Part shown: positions 25,848 through 35,387 of the stretch, piece after piece
Layout of the letters: each line of letters starts with the position of its first letter
How positions within the stretch are numbered: the first letter of the stretch is position 1
Assembly: GCF_000247475.1 (NCBI RefSeq)
Contig: NZ_AHZC01000011.1
Location: 1 to 64,000 of the forward strand
Source of the DNA: Rhizobium sp. PDO1-076
GTDB lineage: Bacteria > Pseudomonadota > Alphaproteobacteria > Rhizobiales > Rhizobiaceae
DNA length: 64,000 bases
Direction of reading: 5' to 3'
The notes under the pieces: model-generated
The model's input: only the letters and a program-made list of their open reading frames with translations
Told to the model about the DNA's origin: nothing
The model's database searches: none
Made by a program: the position numbers and the translations under genes

Positions 25848-26225
25848 GCCAGGGCCTCCTGAGCGGGAGAAAGGGGCATGTCAGAATAGCGGGAATGTGC
25901 GTCGCGCAGCGCAGATGGCGCACACGCAAAGAGCATGATCCAAGTGTTCATTTGTTTTGAATCCGCCGGCTTGTCTTGCTGGCGGTACCGACATCACGAG
26001 AGCGCCGTAAACTCTCGCCAGAGGGGCCCGGCACCAGGTTCGACGGCGACGAGCATTAGGCCTCGTCGCGCAATGCCTCTTGTCTGCGAATATATATTAA
26101 ACGTCAAGTGCTGAGGCGGCCGTGCATCTGGTAAGACAAGAGCGCTGATCGCAAACGATCAACAATATCGCGCGCGGTCTGATACAGATAGACTGTGCTT
26201 TTCTCGCTGGGGTTGGAGGCTTCAG
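25848..26225. other. Gene-free 378-bp stretch with several small hairpins
   Basis: No convincing reading frame. Short perfect inverted repeats are seen: CGACGAG/CTCGTCG (26047-26068), CGAGAG/CTCTCG (25997-26017) and CTGGCG/CGCCAG (25979-26021), the last two sharing bases so that they compete. It serves as the upstream region of DUF475 (minus) and DUF1810 (plus). I see no match to the yybP-ykoY riboswitch that precedes some TerC-like genes. Confidence 0.5.
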
Positions 26226-26663
26226 ATGGGCGATCCGAAGACGTTTGACAGCAGTCGTTTCCTCGACGCCCAGGCGCCGGTCCTGGAAACCGTCATGGCT
26301 GAGCTCAGTGCCGGGCGAAAACAAAGTCACTGGATGTGGTTCATCTTCCCACAGTTGCGGGGACTTGGGCTGTCTCCAATGTCGCTGCACTACAGCCTGG
26401 CCTCTGTCGAAGAGGCTCAGAGCTACCTCGGGCATGCCGAGCTTGGCCTGCGGCTTGTCGACTGCACGGGCCTTTTGTTGTCGATCGAGGGCCGTTCGTT
26501 GCGGCAGATTTTCGGCTCCCCGGATGACCGCAAGTTCCAGTCGTGCATGACCTTGTTTTCTCTCGCGGCTCCGGACGAACGTGGCGCGATATTCCGCCAG
26601 GCTCTGGATCAGTATTGCGGCGGCAGGCTCGATCACCGCACGTTGGAAATCCTGTCGCTTTAG
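26226..26663 (+). CDS. DUF1810 family protein
   Basis: 145-residue cytoplasmic protein of the DUF1810 family. The hallmark is near the N-terminus: SHWMWFIFPQLRGLG, followed by YSLASVEEAQSYLGHAELG and LRQIFGSPDDRKFQSCMTLF. The biochemical function is unknown; distant links to macro/ADP-ribose-related folds have been proposed for the family but nothing here tests that. GGAGG stands 6 nt before the ATG. Its stop codon abuts a palindromic rhizobial repeat. Confidence 0.9.
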   Translation: MGDPKTFDSSRFLDAQAPVLETVMAELSAGRKQSHWMWFIFPQLRGLGLSPMSLHYSLASVEEAQSYLGHAELGLRLVDCTGLLLSIEGRSLRQIFGSPDDRKFQSCMTLFSLAAPDERGAIFRQALDQYCGGRLDHRTLEILSL

Positions 26664-26766
26664 AGCATTTTCGGCGAAAACGGAGTCGCCTTCAATGCTC
26701 TATCTCTTTGTTTTTACGCAATTCCGGACGCAAAACCGGTTCCCACTTTTGCTGGAATTGCTCTAG
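26662..26766. repeat. Rhizobiales interspersed palindromic repeat
   Basis: About 105 bp with two nested palindromic parts: AGAGCATT (26662-26669) pairing with AATGCTCT (26694-26701), and GCAATTCC (26718-26725) pairing with GGAATTGC (26754-26761), joined by CTCTTTGTTTTTACGC. I recognise this pattern as a frequent intergenic sequence in Rhizobiales genomes. It fills the gap between two converging genes and reaches into both stop codons, so it may also act as a terminator. Confidence 0.7.
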
Positions 26767-27179
26767 AATTCGCCGATCTCGATCACCGGTTTTGAGGCAA
26801 GACTGTTGCTGACGGTGCAGATCTCTTCGGCCCGGTTGACTACAAGTAACTGTTGTTGTGGCGTGAGATTGCCTCTGAAACGCATGACGACGTGAAAGCG
26901 CGCAATACGGGACGGACCATCGGTTGCCTTGTCTCCCGTTACCCTGGCCACGACTTCACTGAGACTATCCGCCAGACCAAGCTCGCGCACTGCAATGCGT
27001 GCGCTCATGGTCAGACATGCGGCCAAGGCGGCGTGTAGCAGGTCAATGGGATTGAAGCCCGGTTGGGATGCCCCCGTGGCGATGTCGAGCGTACCGCCGG
27101 TGTCGGACACGAGGTGCGGGTAGCCGGTTTTGCCAAGTGTTGCGGTCGCACCGACCGGTCGCGTCTTCAGTCCTGACAC
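26763..27179 (-). CDS. OsmC-family peroxiredoxin-like protein
   Basis: 138-residue OsmC/Ohr-fold protein, a group of thiol peroxidases that reduce organic hydroperoxides. Visible: a central helix NPIDLLHAALAACLTMSARI carrying the first redox cysteine, and AEEICTVSNSLASKPVIEI with the second cysteine near the C-terminus. It is closer to the YhfA/OsmC-like branch than to Ohr. No specific substrate can be given. It converges with DUF1810 across a palindromic repeat. Confidence 0.85.
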   Translation of the reverse strand: MSGLKTRPVGATATLGKTGYPHLVSDTGGTLDIATGASQPGFNPIDLLHAALAACLTMSARIAVRELGLADSLSEVVARVTGDKATDGPSRIARFHVVMRFRGNLTPQQQLLVVNRAEEICTVSNSLASKPVIEIGEF

Positions 27180-27263
27180 CTGATCACTCCGAGTTTCGTC
27201 GTGACGTCAGGATAGAATGCCAGGAGCCGATGTCAAAACACGGATGCCGTTAGTCGGGTTGCG

Positions 27264-27665
27264 TTAGATCTCGCTTCCGATCCGGGCCGTTCCGGTCTCG
27301 CCGTTGTCTCTCGTCCACTTCAGCTGCGTATCATCGATCCGCTGCAGTTCGAAGCACATGGGTGCTCCCTTGTACCAGCTGGTGAACTGCTGACAGAGGC
27401 GATCGCCATCGATCCACCATTTCCCGGTGTCCTTCGGCTTGGCAAAACGGCCAAGGCCCAAGGCTTCTCCCGTTCCGTCGACCTGTCCATTGGGACGGTA
27501 GTTCAGTGGAAACTCGCCGCCCATCGGCACGGCGAGATATATGCGCTTGCCGATGATGTCGTCGCGGATATCGGCGTCGGTGAAACGCTCGTTGGCGAAT
27601 GCGCCGGTGGCGCCAAGCGTCAGCGTTGCGATTGCAATGAGGGTTGTGCGGATCGTGCCTTGCAT
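27264..27665 (-). CDS. Small secreted protein of unknown function
   Basis: 133-residue protein with a Sec signal peptide (MQGTIRTTLIAIATLTLGAT, likely cleaved after GAFA-NE). The mature part of about 107 residues contains KRIYLAVPMGGEFPLNYRPN, GKWWIDGDRLCQQFTSWYKG and PMCFELQRI; the two cysteines may form a disulphide. This layout resembles small rhizobial periplasmic proteins of the DUF995 sort but I cannot assign it firmly. The start at 27665 has GGGAG 8 nt upstream. It follows pbpC by 71 bp on the same strand. Confidence 0.75.
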   Translation of the reverse strand: MQGTIRTTLIAIATLTLGATGAFANERFTDADIRDDIIGKRIYLAVPMGGEFPLNYRPNGQVDGTGEALGLGRFAKPKDTGKWWIDGDRLCQQFTSWYKGAPMCFELQRIDDTQLKWTRDNGETGTARIGSEI

Positions 27666-27736
27666 CTGATGATCTCCCGTCCGAACCGGCTGCCTGAACA
27701 TATTACGCTTGCAGCGGGGGACCGGATCAGCGGCGG

Positions 27737-29824
27737 CTATGAGCGGATGAAGATATTGACACTGGCAGCCCGCCCATCGGCATCGATGACGGTCAGGGTG
27801 GATTGTCCCGTTCCTTGCGGTTGCCATTCCCCGGTGCGACGGCGTGTCGATGTTTCCATCGGCTTGCCATTGGCCAGCCAGCGAAAAGGCGCGCGTCCGG
27901 CCTGCATCTTGACGATCAGCGGAAGGAAGGCCCCACTTGCGTCCCTGCCGAGTTCGATCTGGGCCCCTTCCGGAGGGTAGACGATCTGGGGCGGTCGCTC
28001 GCGGGTTGAGGTGACAACGAGCCCGTTTGTCCCCGTTGAGAAGCGGCGCAGGCTGACCGGCAAGTCGGATTGGGCAAGATGGGCGGCACCGCCTGGCGCG
28101 CGCGGCAAGGCGGTGCCAGTGAGACCCGACTTGGCAAAGGCTTCAAAGAGAACCGGTGCGGCGGTGGCATAGCCAGAGATCCCGGGCACGGCGGCATTGT
28201 CCGGGCGGCCGATCCAGACTCCCAGGACGTATTTTCCATCATAGCCGACCGACCACGCGTCACGGTAACCGTAGCTCGTGCCGGTCTTGTAGGCGATGCC
28301 GGCCGGTGGACTTCCGGCTGGAGGCAGGACGGCACCGAGGATGTCGGCGATATTCCACGCTGCCATCGGTTCGAACAGCGGCTGGTTTTCCAGCAAAGCG
28401 GGTTGCTCGCGGATCCCGTCGCCCAGTTGCACCGGCTGGTTCCTGTTGGCGAGACCGGCGTAAAGCTGGACGAGGTCCTTCAACGTGATGCCGACGCCGC
28501 CAAGCGCGATCGCCAGCCCCGGGGCCTCATTTGGCGGCAGCACCGGCCTGACTTCCGCGCGGCGCATGCGAACCATCAGTCGCGACGGGCCGATGCCGTC
28601 GAGCAGGCGCACGGCCGGGACGTTCAGCGACAGTTGCAGGGCTTGGCGGATGCTGACGTCACCCTGGTAATGCATGTCGAAGTTCTTCGGGCGATAGCCG
28701 AAGAAATCTGCCGGGCGATCCTCGACGATGGTTTCCTGTGCCACCAGTCCTTGTTCGAAGGCGAGGCCATAGATGAAAGGTTTCAGTGTCGAACCAGGCG
28801 AGCGCTGGGCCCGGGTCATGTCGATCCAGCCGGAGCGGCTGGCGTCGAAATAGTTGGCGGCGCCGACTTCGGCGACGATCTCGCCGGTCGTGGCATCTGC
28901 CATCAGCAAGGCGAGGGAGACCTTCGGGTCGAGCTCGCGGACAGCCTCGACCGCTACCTGCTCGAGCTTGGCCTGGACCGGGCGCAGGATCGTCGTCTGG
29001 TGCGTTTCGGCTTGTGGGGCTTTGCGGCGCGCGGCTTCGGCGAGGTGCGCGGCAAAGGCTGGCAATTGCCGGCGCTGCCGCGGCAGTTCGGCATTTGCGG
29101 CGAGCGCTACTTCGCTCTGCTCGAGCACCTTCGCCTCGGCTGCGCGATCAAGGACGCGAGCGCGGGCCTGCAAGGCCTGATCCGGGAAACGATCCGGCCG
29201 ACGGCGTTCGGGAAGCTGGGGCAGGGCGACCAGAAGAGCCGCTTCCGCCGTCGTCAACCGTTTCGGCTCCTTGCCGAACCAGGCGAGGCTTGCGGCACGC
29301 ACACCCTCGAGATTGCCGCCATAGGGCGCATGGGTCAGGTACAGATCGAGGATCTGCTGTTTCGACAGGCGTCGTTCAAGCTGCAGGGCACGGGCAATCT
29401 GGATGAGTTTTGCCGTCACTGAGCGCTCGCGGCGCGGCTCGATCAGGCGTGCGACCTGCATGGACAGCGTCGAGGCACCGGAGACGATCCGACCATTGGT
29501 CAGCAATTGCCAGGCGGCGCGACCGAGCGCCAGCGGATCGACACCGGCATGGCTTTCGAAACGCCGATCCTCATAAGCGAGGAGCATGCGGATCAGAGCA
29601 GGATCGACGTCTTCGGTTGTTGTCTTCAGTCGCCACAGGCCATCGCTGGTAGCAAAGGCACGCAGCAATTCGCCGTTGCGATCGAGGATTTCGGTGGACA
29701 CCAGACGGGCCGGGCCGATCGGTGGCGGATAAAGACGGTCGGCGGTGTCGAGCGCAAAGAGGGCCGTGACCGTCACGCTGACGGTCATGGCCGATCCTAC
29801 AGTCAAGGCGCGCCAGGTCGGCAT
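27737..29824 (-). CDS. pbpC: Penicillin-binding protein 1C
   Basis: 695-residue bifunctional peptidoglycan synthase anchored by one N-terminal helix. The glycosyltransferase GT51 domain shows LAYEDRRFESHAGVDPLALG and GASTLSMQVARLIEPR. The transpeptidase domain has SPGSTLKPFIYG (active Ser and Lys), LSLNVPAVRLLDG and YKTGTSYGYRDAW. A C-terminal BiPBP_C domain follows (QIVYPPEGAQIEL). Its ATG overlaps the alpha-2-macroglobulin stop by one base (TGATG). This pbpC/yfhM pair is widespread in Gram-negatives and is thought to repair breached envelope and trap attacking proteases. Confidence 0.95.
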   Translation of the reverse strand: MPTWRALTVGSAMTVSVTVTALFALDTADRLYPPPIGPARLVSTEILDRNGELLRAFATSDGLWRLKTTTEDVDPALIRMLLAYEDRRFESHAGVDPLALGRAAWQLLTNGRIVSGASTLSMQVARLIEPRRERSVTAKLIQIARALQLERRLSKQQILDLYLTHAPYGGNLEGVRAASLAWFGKEPKRLTTAEAALLVALPQLPERRRPDRFPDQALQARARVLDRAAEAKVLEQSEVALAANAELPRQRRQLPAFAAHLAEAARRKAPQAETHQTTILRPVQAKLEQVAVEAVRELDPKVSLALLMADATTGEIVAEVGAANYFDASRSGWIDMTRAQRSPGSTLKPFIYGLAFEQGLVAQETIVEDRPADFFGYRPKNFDMHYQGDVSIRQALQLSLNVPAVRLLDGIGPSRLMVRMRRAEVRPVLPPNEAPGLAIALGGVGITLKDLVQLYAGLANRNQPVQLGDGIREQPALLENQPLFEPMAAWNIADILGAVLPPAGSPPAGIAYKTGTSYGYRDAWSVGYDGKYVLGVWIGRPDNAAVPGISGYATAAPVLFEAFAKSGLTGTALPRAPGGAAHLAQSDLPVSLRRFSTGTNGLVVTSTRERPPQIVYPPEGAQIELGRDASGAFLPLIVKMQAGRAPFRWLANGKPMETSTRRRTGEWQPQGTGQSTLTVIDADGRAASVNIFIRS

Positions 29825-32800
29825 CACTCGGCCACGGATACGCTCATGTTGCCGGCCGCTGTGCGTGCCGACAACTGGGGACGATACATATCCTCGACCG
29901 ATGCCGCCGGCAGGGCGAATGTGCCTGGCGATACGGCGCGCACGACGTAAGCCAAGGTAATCTCGCTGTTGTCGTCGGCCTGGCGGTCGAGTGCGGCGAC
30001 AAAACGATCGCTGCGGAATTCGAGATGGGCGGCCTGGGTTTGTCCGATCCACTCGAAATTGGTGAGCGTTGCGCTGTCGACGAGGCTTGGATTGTCGATC
30101 TCGAAGCCTGCCGGCAAAAGGTCGGTGACCATCAACTGGGCTGGCCAGTCATCCGATTCCGTTACCGTCAGGACAACGACATAACGCGCGTTCTGCTGTG
30201 CTTCCGTGATGTTGGCTTCCTCGCCATCCAACGTGTAATAGGTCCGCGTGATGTCGAAGCCGTTGCCGCCGGCGGCGGGAGCCGCGACGGGAGCCGCGAC
30301 CGTGGTGATTGCGGCGCTGACCGGATCATTGCTGCGGTTGGTCAGTGTTACCGGCGACTGCAGAAGCGCTTCGCCCGGCATTGTCGCCGCATAGGCACCA
30401 TCGCGGGCACCGCCGTTGACCTCAAGTTTCAGGCCGGCGTCATCCTGCTGCAGCGCGCGCGCCGCGAGCAACATCCAGGTTTGCTCCTGCGTGCTGAGCA
30501 CCTGCTTTTCGTTCCATTCATCGGCCACGAGCTTGGCGAGGATCGGCACAACCGGCGGAACGGGACGGCTTTCGGCGGCAAGGGCCAGAACACCGGCGCT
30601 GTCGCGCAGTTGCGAGCCGTAGTCCGAGCGGACGAAGCTGACCTTCGAGATCCTCGCCTGTTCCGACATGCCGGCTGCGTCGAGGAAGGTGCTGCTGGAA
30701 CGCTCCGCGTCGCCATAGAGCGACAGTGCCGCGGCCAGATGCGCCTTGGACAGAGGGGTCGGGAAGTCCTGCAGCATCGTGTCTGCATAATAGCGCAGGT
30801 CGCTCAGCGATGCCTTGCGGTTGCGGGCCAGCACATAGAGCGAATAGGCGATCTCGTTGCCCCGGCTCTTGATGTCGGTGTCATAGGCGATGCGGTTCTG
30901 CAGGTTCTGCAGCGCCTGAACCAGGGCTTCTTCCGGCACGTCGTATTTCTTTTCGCGGGCGCGAGTGAGGAAATCGGTGACATAGGCGTCGAGCCAGAGG
31001 CTTTCCGAGCCCGGCGCCCACAGGCCGAAGGAGCCGCTGGAGGACTGGTAGGCGAGCACGCGGTAGATCGCATCCTGCACGCGCTTGTTGATCGCTTCGT
31101 CTTCCGGCAGGCCGGAAAGCTTGGCGAGTTCGTCGAAATAGAGCAGCGGCAGGGCGCGGCTGGTCGTCTGCTCGGCGCAGCCATAGGGATAGCGGTCGAG
31201 CGCCATCAGGAGTGCCGGCACGTCGAAACTGGCGCGCGAGACGTTGAGGCTGACGGATGCATCCTGCAGGATGCTGTCGGCGAGCAGGTCGCCGCTGATC
31301 GTCAGGCTCTGGCCGGGGGCAAGTGCGACCACCTGACGCTCGGTGATTGGCAGGGTCGAGGGGCGCACGATCAGGTCAAGCGACTGGCTGACGGCAATAC
31401 CATCAGCACCGGACAGCGCGATATCGATCGCGCCCTGGCCCGGCGTTCCCGCCGTCAGCGGGATGGTCACGGTGGTGGTCTTGCCGGCCGTCAGTGCAAC
31501 CTGCTGCGTCGCGCCCGACGGATTAACCTCAACAGGCTCATTGCTGCTGACGACCAGGGTGTAGTCACCGGTCGGCGCATCGGTTGCCGCGATGTCGAGG
31601 CGCAGGTTGGCGTCGTCTCCGGGTGCGAGGAATTTCGGCATGCTTGCGGTGACGACGACCGGATCGCGGATGACGACATCGGTTTCGGCGTGGCCGACGC
31701 CAGCCTTCGACCAGGCGACCGCCATCACACGGGCCGTGCCGTTGAACTGCGGAATGTCGAAGGAGACGACTGCCTTTCCATCGGCATCGAGCTTGATCGG
31801 ACCGGAAAAGAAGGCGACCAGCTTTTCTTTCGGTGGGTTGCCCGAGAGGGCAACCTGGCCGCCGTCGCCGCCGGTGCGCAGGCGACCGGTTGCGCCAAGC
31901 GAGCCGTCGATCAGGCGGCCATAGAGGTCGCGCAGTTCGATGCCGAGGCGGCGCTGGCCGAAATAATAGGTTTCCGGATCGGGTGCCTTGTAGCCGGTCA
32001 GGTTGAGGATGCCGACATCGACAGCGGCGACCATGACATAGGCTTCCTCGCCGATGCCGGCACCAGCAACCTCGATCGGGATGTCCAGCGGCTGGCGGGG
32101 CAGGGTCTTTTCCGGCGGTGTCAGTTTGACCGCCAGTTTGTCTGCGCCGGGATCGACGCTGAGCCAGGTGATGCCGATCGCGCGGGCGGGCATGCGGCTT
32201 TCCTCGGCGTCGCCGGGGCGGAAAAGCGTGGCGGTGACATAGGAGCCGACGCCAAAATCGGCAGTGACCGGGATCTGGATTTCCGTGCCGCCAGCCGGGA
32301 CATCGGCTGTCTGCGACGTGACGAGGCTGTCGGTGCCGATGGTGACCAGAACCTGGCCGGCAAAGCGTGGTGAAATCTTGAGTTTTGCGGTGTCACCGAC
32401 CGTGTAGGCCTGCTTGTCGAGGCCAATTTCCAGCGCATCCGGGGTTTCCGTCGAGCTTGCCGAAACGAACCAGCCGGCATCGAACTCGGTGCTGGAGGCC
32501 GCTCCATTGGCGCCCGCCTGCTCGATTTCGAGGCGATGACGACCCCAGGCGACGGGAACGGAAAGGGCTGTGCCCTCGGCGGTGATGTCAATCGTGCCAT
32601 CGGCGACCTGTGTGGTCGTGGTGATCGGCTCATAGCGCCAGGATGAACCCTCGCGATACCATTGGTAATTCTGTTCGAGCTTGACCAGCTTCCAGCGTGC
32701 TCCGGGCATGGCCTGCTTCTGGCCGTCGGGGCCAACGGCGATCAGATTGAACGCGGCGTTGGAGTTTTCGGCAAGCTCGCCGGTGAATTCCGGCTTGATG

Positions 32801-35277
32801 CCGATCAGGGCGGTCTCCGACTGGACCGGCACGGTCAGTTTGCGTTCGACCGCCCGGCCGCCGCCTTCACTCAGGCGCAGAACCACTTCGGCGTTCAGCA
32901 TCCTGGTGGTTGACGGCAGGTCGGACAGGGCAATGTCGATGGCGGTCTTGCCGTCGTCGTCGAGTGGTTCCAGCGCTTCGAGGGGTACGCGAACGTCTTC
33001 CACCTCGTCTTCGTCGGATAGGCCGAATACATAGCGCTCATAGGCGGGGTTGCTGGTGGTCGGGCGGATGTTGACTTCGCCTTCCAGGCTCAGGCCGGCA
33101 GCCGGAGCGCCGTAGAGATATCGGCCGTCGACGGCAACCGTGAACGTCTCGTCCGGCGAGACGCTTGTTGCTTCGCTGGTCATGTCGAAATCGAGCCGAT
33201 CAGGGACGAAATCATCGACCAGGAACGATGACTGTGCGATCGCAGCCTTCTTCGGATCAGTGTGGATCGCGACCGTCCAGGTGCCGCGCATGGAATTGGC
33301 GAGCAGCGGCAGATCCACGGCATAGCCACCCAGCGTCTCGCTGGTCACGGCCATGCGGCGGAACTCCACGCCGTCGGGACGGGCGAAGATGAAGGTGAGC
33401 GGCAGCCCACCTATCGCATCGGCTTCGGTATCGCGGGCAAGGGCTGCCGCATGCACGGTTTCGCCTGGGCGATAGATGCCGCGCTCGGTCCACGACAGGA
33501 TATCGATCGGGCCCGGTGCCGGGCGGCCGGTAACGCCACGATCGGAAAGATCGAAGCCGGCGCGGGTCATGTCGAGGAAGACGTTGTCGTCTTCGCCCTT
33601 GCGTGCGGCAATCACGGCCGGAGCAAGGGCGGCGCCTGAGCGCATCAGGCCGGCATCGAACTGGGCCTTGCCGTCGGCGTCTGTCGTCGCTGTTGCCAAA
33701 ATCTCGTTGTTCTTGGCGATCAGTTGCAGTTCGACGCCCTCAAGCGGGGCGGCGGATGCCAGCGAGCGGGCAAACACATGCAGGGCGTCGGTGCCGGCAA
33801 AAGTCGAGAGGCCGATGTCGGAGATGACGAACCACTGGGTGGCAAGGCTATCCCAGTCCTCGCTCGTCGACGTCGGGGAGACGGCGGTCAGCACATAGAT
33901 GCCGGGCTTGCGGGTCGGCAGCGCCTCATCGACCGGAATGCTGGTGACGACTTCCTTGTTGATGTCGTTGGCGATGTCGATTGTGCCCTGCCAGACGAGT
34001 TCACCGGTCTCGTCGCGCACGCGGCTTGCGCCATAGCCGTCGAGCTGGGTGAGGAACTGCGACGCGGCCAGAAGCGGGGCGATGTTGCGGTCGCCGATGC
34101 GGTAGAGTTCGAGCTTGGCACTGTCGCTGTTGACCGACACCAGCGGAATGCCGCGACGGGCGGTCGATGGCAGGACGAAGCTGTCGCCGGTGAAGCGCAC
34201 GGTGGATGTGCGGTCGCGGACATAGAGATCGAGCTCGACCGGAGCGTCCAGACTTTCATCGACGGACGAGGGCAGGCCGGCACGAATGGCTAGCTTGTAG
34301 CGACCGCCGTGTTCAAGACCTTCGACGCAGATCTGGCTGTTCTTCGCTTCGAGGGCTTTCGATGCCTTGCCGTCCAGCGTCACGAACGGCGTGTAATCGA
34401 CGCCCCGCTTGACCAGTTGTTCTGAGAATTCGACGCAGACACGCGGATTGGCACTGTCGGAATCGACCGTATTGCCAACGATACGAAACCCTTTGCGGGC
34501 GCGCAGCTCGCCGAGCTCCGCCTGGATTGCCGGGCTTGATGCCAGTTCGAGGCTGGCCTTGTAGGCGTTGATAGCGGCGCGGTAATTTTCCGAGTTGTCG
34601 AGGCCCCTGGCCATCGACGCCAAAGCTTCGGCGCGTGTGGAGGCGCCACGGGTCAGTTGGTAGCCGTTGATCGACGCCATCACCGCTTCGCCGGCATAGC
34701 TGGTGTTGCCGGTGACGGAATTGGCGAAACGGGCCAATTCGAGCCAAGTCGCGGCGTCATCCGGGTCGATCGCCAGCGCGCCTTTCAGGGCAACTAGGGC
34801 CGCGTCGATATTGCCACTCGTGAAGGCCGCGCGCGCCGTGTCGATCAGGTTTTCACGGCCGAAGCCGCTTTGTTCGTCGGACAGCGTCAGGTTGGCGCGT
34901 TGGTCGCGTGCATCGGTCAAAAGCTGTTCCGAGAGGAACGGCAGGCGCGGCGGCGCGCCGATGTCGGCTTCAGCCACGTTTTCGACGATACGGCCAGCCA
35001 CGGCACCGACGAATGTGTTCAACTGGTCATAGTCAGATTTCAGAAAGCACCACTGGACCTTGGGGTTGTAGGTAAAAGCGCGGCATGAGCCGTCGGCGAT
35101 GCAACTTGCCTCGCATTCGTCCAGGGAAACGTTCTTTTCCGTGCGAAGATCGAAGCCGAAATAGTCGCCGTCCTGAACGGTTTCTATGCGGCGGCTATCC
35201 TGGGCGCCTGCGGTCGGCGCAAGGATAATCATACCCAAGGCAAGAGCGAGGGTGGCCTTTGCAAGGTGCTTTAACAT
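29824..35277 (-). CDS. yfhM: Bacterial alpha-2-macroglobulin with N-terminal PAN domain
   Basis: 1817-residue periplasmic protease trap. It starts with a Sec signal (MLKHLAKATLALALGMIILA, cleavage near TAGA-QD) and has no lipobox cysteine, unlike E. coli YfhM. Next is a cysteine-containing PAN/apple-like region (CEASCIADGSCRAFTYNP, then WCFLKSDYDQLN), then TPR-like helices and the MG-domain chain. The thioester motif is YGCAEQTTSRALP at about residue 1365, and the helical TED domain follows. Cleavage of the bait region by a protease would let the Cys-Gln thioester bind it covalently. It is coupled to pbpC. Confidence 0.94.
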   Translation of the reverse strand: MLKHLAKATLALALGMIILAPTAGAQDSRRIETVQDGDYFGFDLRTEKNVSLDECEASCIADGSCRAFTYNPKVQWCFLKSDYDQLNTFVGAVAGRIVENVAEADIGAPPRLPFLSEQLLTDARDQRANLTLSDEQSGFGRENLIDTARAAFTSGNIDAALVALKGALAIDPDDAATWLELARFANSVTGNTSYAGEAVMASINGYQLTRGASTRAEALASMARGLDNSENYRAAINAYKASLELASSPAIQAELGELRARKGFRIVGNTVDSDSANPRVCVEFSEQLVKRGVDYTPFVTLDGKASKALEAKNSQICVEGLEHGGRYKLAIRAGLPSSVDESLDAPVELDLYVRDRTSTVRFTGDSFVLPSTARRGIPLVSVNSDSAKLELYRIGDRNIAPLLAASQFLTQLDGYGASRVRDETGELVWQGTIDIANDINKEVVTSIPVDEALPTRKPGIYVLTAVSPTSTSEDWDSLATQWFVISDIGLSTFAGTDALHVFARSLASAAPLEGVELQLIAKNNEILATATTDADGKAQFDAGLMRSGAALAPAVIAARKGEDDNVFLDMTRAGFDLSDRGVTGRPAPGPIDILSWTERGIYRPGETVHAAALARDTEADAIGGLPLTFIFARPDGVEFRRMAVTSETLGGYAVDLPLLANSMRGTWTVAIHTDPKKAAIAQSSFLVDDFVPDRLDFDMTSEATSVSPDETFTVAVDGRYLYGAPAAGLSLEGEVNIRPTTSNPAYERYVFGLSDEDEVEDVRVPLEALEPLDDDGKTAIDIALSDLPSTTRMLNAEVVLRLSEGGGRAVERKLTVPVQSETALIGIKPEFTGELAENSNAAFNLIAVGPDGQKQAMPGARWKLVKLEQNYQWYREGSSWRYEPITTTTQVADGTIDITAEGTALSVPVAWGRHRLEIEQAGANGAASSTEFDAGWFVSASSTETPDALEIGLDKQAYTVGDTAKLKISPRFAGQVLVTIGTDSLVTSQTADVPAGGTEIQIPVTADFGVGSYVTATLFRPGDAEESRMPARAIGITWLSVDPGADKLAVKLTPPEKTLPRQPLDIPIEVAGAGIGEEAYVMVAAVDVGILNLTGYKAPDPETYYFGQRRLGIELRDLYGRLIDGSLGATGRLRTGGDGGQVALSGNPPKEKLVAFFSGPIKLDADGKAVVSFDIPQFNGTARVMAVAWSKAGVGHAETDVVIRDPVVVTASMPKFLAPGDDANLRLDIAATDAPTGDYTLVVSSNEPVEVNPSGATQQVALTAGKTTTVTIPLTAGTPGQGAIDIALSGADGIAVSQSLDLIVRPSTLPITERQVVALAPGQSLTISGDLLADSILQDASVSLNVSRASFDVPALLMALDRYPYGCAEQTTSRALPLLYFDELAKLSGLPEDEAINKRVQDAIYRVLAYQSSSGSFGLWAPGSESLWLDAYVTDFLTRAREKKYDVPEEALVQALQNLQNRIAYDTDIKSRGNEIAYSLYVLARNRKASLSDLRYYADTMLQDFPTPLSKAHLAAALSLYGDAERSSSTFLDAAGMSEQARISKVSFVRSDYGSQLRDSAGVLALAAESRPVPPVVPILAKLVADEWNEKQVLSTQEQTWMLLAARALQQDDAGLKLEVNGGARDGAYAATMPGEALLQSPVTLTNRSNDPVSAAITTVAAPVAAPAAGGNGFDITRTYYTLDGEEANITEAQQNARYVVVLTVTESDDWPAQLMVTDLLPAGFEIDNPSLVDSATLTNFEWIGQTQAAHLEFRSDRFVAALDRQADDNSEITLAYVVRAVSPGTFALPAASVEDMYRPQLSARTAAGNMSVSVAE

Positions 35278-35387
35278 GGTTCTCTCCCGAAGGCTTGTGC
35301 GAGCCTATTCGAAAGTACTCTTGGTCCATGTCAGTGGCTTGTCAATCGGCACTGGCTATAGCCCGGCGATCCCACCTGCAAAGGTTC

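Noticed and set aside
25848-26110. Possible yybP-ykoY manganese riboswitch before the TerC-like gene
   Set aside because: Hairpins are present, but the conserved core of that riboswitch is not.
26097-26636. 179-codon minus-strand frame over DUF1810
   Set aside because: Antisense to a recognised family; no homology signs.
30025-32373. 782-codon plus-strand frame over the alpha-2-macroglobulin gene
   Set aside because: Antisense shadow of a well-supported gene, caused by high GC content; composition is rich in Arg, Gly and Asp with no motifs.
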